64,000 nucleotides of DNA from Cymbidium sinense (lineage: Eukaryota; Streptophyta; Magnoliopsida; Asparagales; Orchidaceae), in NCBI GenBank assembly GCA_021442155.1, contig CM038217.1:148993834-149057833 (forward strand), written 5' to 3'. Every line of letters begins with the position of its first letter. The stretch's first letter is position 1. Positions 60,971-64,000 of the stretch are shown in pieces. Made by a program: the position numbers and the translations under genes. Under the pieces are notes generated by a model that worked only from the letters and a program-made list of their open reading frames with translations, ran no database searches and had not been told where the DNA came from.

Positions 60971-63900
60971 GACACACACATTAGGCTAAGTCACCATTTC
61001 TAGCTCCATGTTAGGGCAGTGCAAGGTTTGATGCCTGATTTTTTTTTGTGATGTAATATTTTTAGTCTGGATGTTAGGGTGTATGTGCGTAGATTAGATG
61101 ATAGGACGATCTCACTGTAATCATTATCTCCTGTAGGAGATTGTGCTTAAGGAGTGATGTAATAAAAATATAAATGCTTTTGCTATAATGTTTCTATACC
61201 CTTGAGCATAATCCAAAATAGGCCAAGTGGACTTGGTTATCCATGTATGGGGTGTAAGTCCAATTTATTCATATATATGCTTGGGATGTGTGGTGCATTT
61301 AGCTAATCTCTATTTTGTAAGTTTAGTTAGATTTACTTTTCCCATTTTCATGTAATTTTTGCAATTAGGATTTTGAATGAATGTTATGGGGGGATTAGGT
61401 TAAACATTGGTCATAAGACTATGTCTTATGCACTATGTGAAGCCTTTGGAGCAACCACATTTCAACCAAGCCAAAAGGAAGAAAACAAAGAAGCAAAGCA
61501 AAACATGAAGAAATAAGAAAAAGAATGAAGAATGAAGACTCCCATAACATAAATTTCTTTTAAATTATAATTATTCATTTGTAATCTAGGTTGTATAAGG
61601 GTAGAGCTTGGCTATCCAATTTTTTTCACGTTTGTGCTGTAGTGCCCGACCACAAAGTCCTTTTCTTCTTTTTCGCTAGCTTTATAAAATTGTTTGATGT
61701 TTATTTAGCTTGTGCATTAAGATGACATATTTTTTCTAGTTTCTTCCTTGCTTTGATGGATGGCCTGGATGCGATTAGACTCTTAGGAAAAAATAAATTT
61801 TATATCCAATTAATCAACTTAAAATTAAAAATTAATAACTCATAATCTCACCTAAAGCCTAGGTTATAAATCAAGATAAAAGATTTGGTACCCTTAGTTG
61901 GATGTTGTATGTTTCACATTATGCATAAAAAGCATCTTGCTTCACTCTTGCTTATGGAGGGCTTCCACTTTTTCCAGGAAACTTGGCTTGACCTTTGAGA
62001 GTCATGGCAAAAACACACCTCATTCTTACTAATTTTGGCCCATTACCAATTTCTCATGGATTAAGCATATGAATCCCATAGTTCGTGTCAAATAAATTGT
62101 CCAAAAGTGAAAATAAACTAAACAAAATTTTGCATTAGATTTAACTCATTACTCATGCCCTACATGATCTAGTCTCTTAGGGAGTTTTTAAGGACTTAGT
62201 TTTTTTCCTAAATAAATAACAACTTAGCTATCTTGCAAATGCATATGACTTGCCTACATGTATTTAAAATTATAGAAGGAGTTAGTTAGCAGCCACCCCA
62301 GGTGATTATAAGTCCAATAGTCGGGTGGTTTATCCTCTCTAGTGGAGGTAAACCATATGCCCATTTTCACCTTAAATTTAGGTCTTTCTTTGGCCCTCGC
62401 CAAAGCTCCCTAGATTTAGGTTCTTTAGTTGTTATTTTTTTTTTTTTGCGGGCTACAAGCATAAATACTCTCCTCTTAAGCATTTTTATGATTTTATATC
62501 ATGAAATTATAAGTCCTAGATTTCTAATAAAAATTCAACTCAAATAGATAATTCTCTTCAAAATCAAAAATATAAAGCCCAACCATAGATAGTTTTACTT
62601 TAGGACTCCTAGCATCTTGAGCATCCCTACTTATTCTCCTTTGATGGTCCCTCCTCTTGATCAATCCCACTTGATCTTCCAAAAAATAACCAAATTGATA
62701 GTCCTATCTTTAAATCTTTGGAGACAACGATCATTTACCTTAGTCGAGAGTATTCTTAAGGAATCTCATTCCTTAAGATGTAATTAACTATGGAGGCTTG
62801 TCTTTATAGGGAATTTAATGAACTCGATTTAAAATAAACCATACTTTACTTTTTCTTGTGAAGTAGGGGAAGAATCTCTGGTACATCCGAAGACCCATTG
62901 TCCATCAGAGTCTTTATTAGGTGATTAGGTCCATTTTAGGATGATGATTTATGTCTCTCAAGATAGTACATCATTCTTCAATGTTGTACTTGATCATCTT
63001 AATAAGAACATCTGTGGATCTACATGGTGTGCAACATGGAATGTATTTTTGTCTTCATTTTTATTTTTAGAAAGATAAATGAGGATGAAAATATTTTTCA
63101 CCATACACACACATTAGACTAAGTCACAACTTTAGTTTTATGTTAGGGCAGTGTATGGTTTGATGTATGCTTATTTTGTGTATTATTGTAGACTGGATGT
63201 TAAGGTGTATGTGCATAGTCTGAATGTTAGTCGATATTAGCCTAATCATGCTTTTTCTAGAGGGTTGTCCTTAAGGGGCTGCTAAATAAAAATATAAATG
63301 CTTTTTGCTGTGTAGGTTTCTTATGCCCCTAATAATAATCCAAGTTAGGATTGGTGGGTTTTGTTACCAATGCATGGGTTGCTAAATCCAAATTATTCAT
63401 ATAACTGCTTCGGTTATATCGTGTGTTTAACTAACATTTATTTTGTAGGTGTAGCTAGATTTGCTTTCCTTCTTTTAATGTACTTTTGCATTAGGATTAG
63501 GATGAGCATTGACCAAGTCTGATGTACCATGTGATGCCTTTGGAGCAAACACATTCAAATCAAGCTAAAAGGAAGAAAGAAGGGAGAAAATAAAATGAAG
63601 AAAAGAAAGATGAAGAGATGAAGAATGAAGACCCCCATAATATTCAACATTTGTAATTGTAATTATTCCTTTATAATCTGGGTTATATAAGGGAAAAACT
63701 CGACTGCCCACATTTCTTTTCAAGTTGTATGGTAGTACCTAACATCATCAGCCTTTTATTTTTTTGCGACAACTTTATAAAATTGTTTGATGTTTTGCTT
63801 AGCTTGTGCATTAGGAAAAGCATGCCTTTTCATAGTTTATTTATGATTGGTTATTTTGTATGGTCTAGCAATTAGTTCCTAGGATAAAATTATTTTTCAA

Positions 63901-64000
63901 CCCAAACTAACAACTCATAACTAAAACTCTAAAATAACTCATAATATAAAGCCTAGCATTAAATCAAGATAATAAAATATTTAACCCCTGGATGTTGTAT
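60971..64000. repeat. Direct repeat with 2.13-kb period, second copy cut by window end
   Basis: CACACACATTAG followed by CTAAGTCAC occurs at about 60974 and 63105. About 0.9-1 kb after each is collinear: GTTAGGGCAGTG, AAATATAAATGCTTTT, AGCCTTTGGAGCAA or GCCTTTGGAGCAA, ATATAAGGG or GTATAAGGG, and TGGATGTTGTAT at the end. The intervening 61.98-63.10 kb is unique here and has no recognised domain. The pattern fits LTR, short interior, LTR in a non-autonomous element, with a TATA-like ATATAAGGG on the plus strand, or a tandem array. It cannot be decided because the second copy runs off the window. Confidence 0.65.

Noticed and set aside
1..64000. CRISPR arrays, bacterial operons, organellar DNA
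   Set aside because: No regularly spaced short repeats with unique spacers, no prokaryotic gene organisation and no chloroplast or mitochondrial gene seen.

Overview
This is AT-rich plant nuclear DNA, very probably from a flowering plant. A monocot, perhaps a palm-like genome with long TE-filled introns, is my guess, but it is not proven. One single-copy gene is recognisable; nearly everything else is transposable-element sequence in various states of decay. No rRNA, tRNA, CRISPR, or bacterial or organellar operon was recognised.

Region 1 (about 1-19 kb): the 5' part of the exocyst subunit gene SEC8 lies on the minus strand. A GC-rich, probably non-coding first exon sits near 18.6-18.96 kb. 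Six coding exons follow: 17009-16947, 11128-10916, 10730-10557, 7865-7763, 6109-6000 and 5691-5512. They encode roughly the first 280 residues. No further exon was found in the remaining 5.5 kb, so the last two thirds of the protein lies beyond the window or is lost. Coding exon 4 lacks two bases relative to its own reading frame. Intron 1 carries two head-to-tail RTE-type LINEs (12.13-16.85 kb, plus strand, antisense to the gene). Three perfect copies of one 16-bp target site bracket and separate them. A third LINE fragment lies at 1.43-1.99 kb. A ~430-bp MITE-like element lies in intron 4 (6.36-6.80 kb), and a ~1-kb TIR element abuts the SEC8 first exon (18.98-19.97 kb).

Region 2 (about 21-50.6 kb): at least three LTR retrotransposons, all on the minus strand. 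Element 1 (about 21.06 to >=35.87 kb) is a Tat-lineage Ty3/gypsy element. It has a 5' LTR, a PBS, an extra 5' reading frame, gag, protease, RT, RNase H, a second (archaeal-type) RNase H, a truncated integrase and a 3' LTR. Element 2 (about 42.14-50.62 kb) is a relative with its 3' LTR, integrase, both RNases H and RT, but no 5' half. Element 3 (36395-40105) is complete but non-autonomous: 1.0-kb LTRs, perfect 9-bp terminal inverted repeats, a GATGA target duplication, PBS and PPT, and only a broken gag between the LTRs. The upper LTR regions of elements 1 and 2 carry a repeated hairpin motif whose stem shows compensatory base changes.

Region 3 (about 50.6-64 kb): two ~5-kb direct repeats lie back to back (50.62-56.06 and 56.07-60.97 kb) with no recognisable coding region. 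Each has a block dense in TTGAC/GTCAA. Then comes a direct repeat with 2.13-kb period (60.97 kb onward, second copy cut by the window end). These look like LTR-derived or tandemly duplicated non-coding retroelement units.

All TE reading frames are broken by stops and frameshifts, so none of the elements looks autonomous. Small indels are common between copies. That may reflect age, or residual sequencing error, and the second possibility also bears on the SEC8 frameshift.
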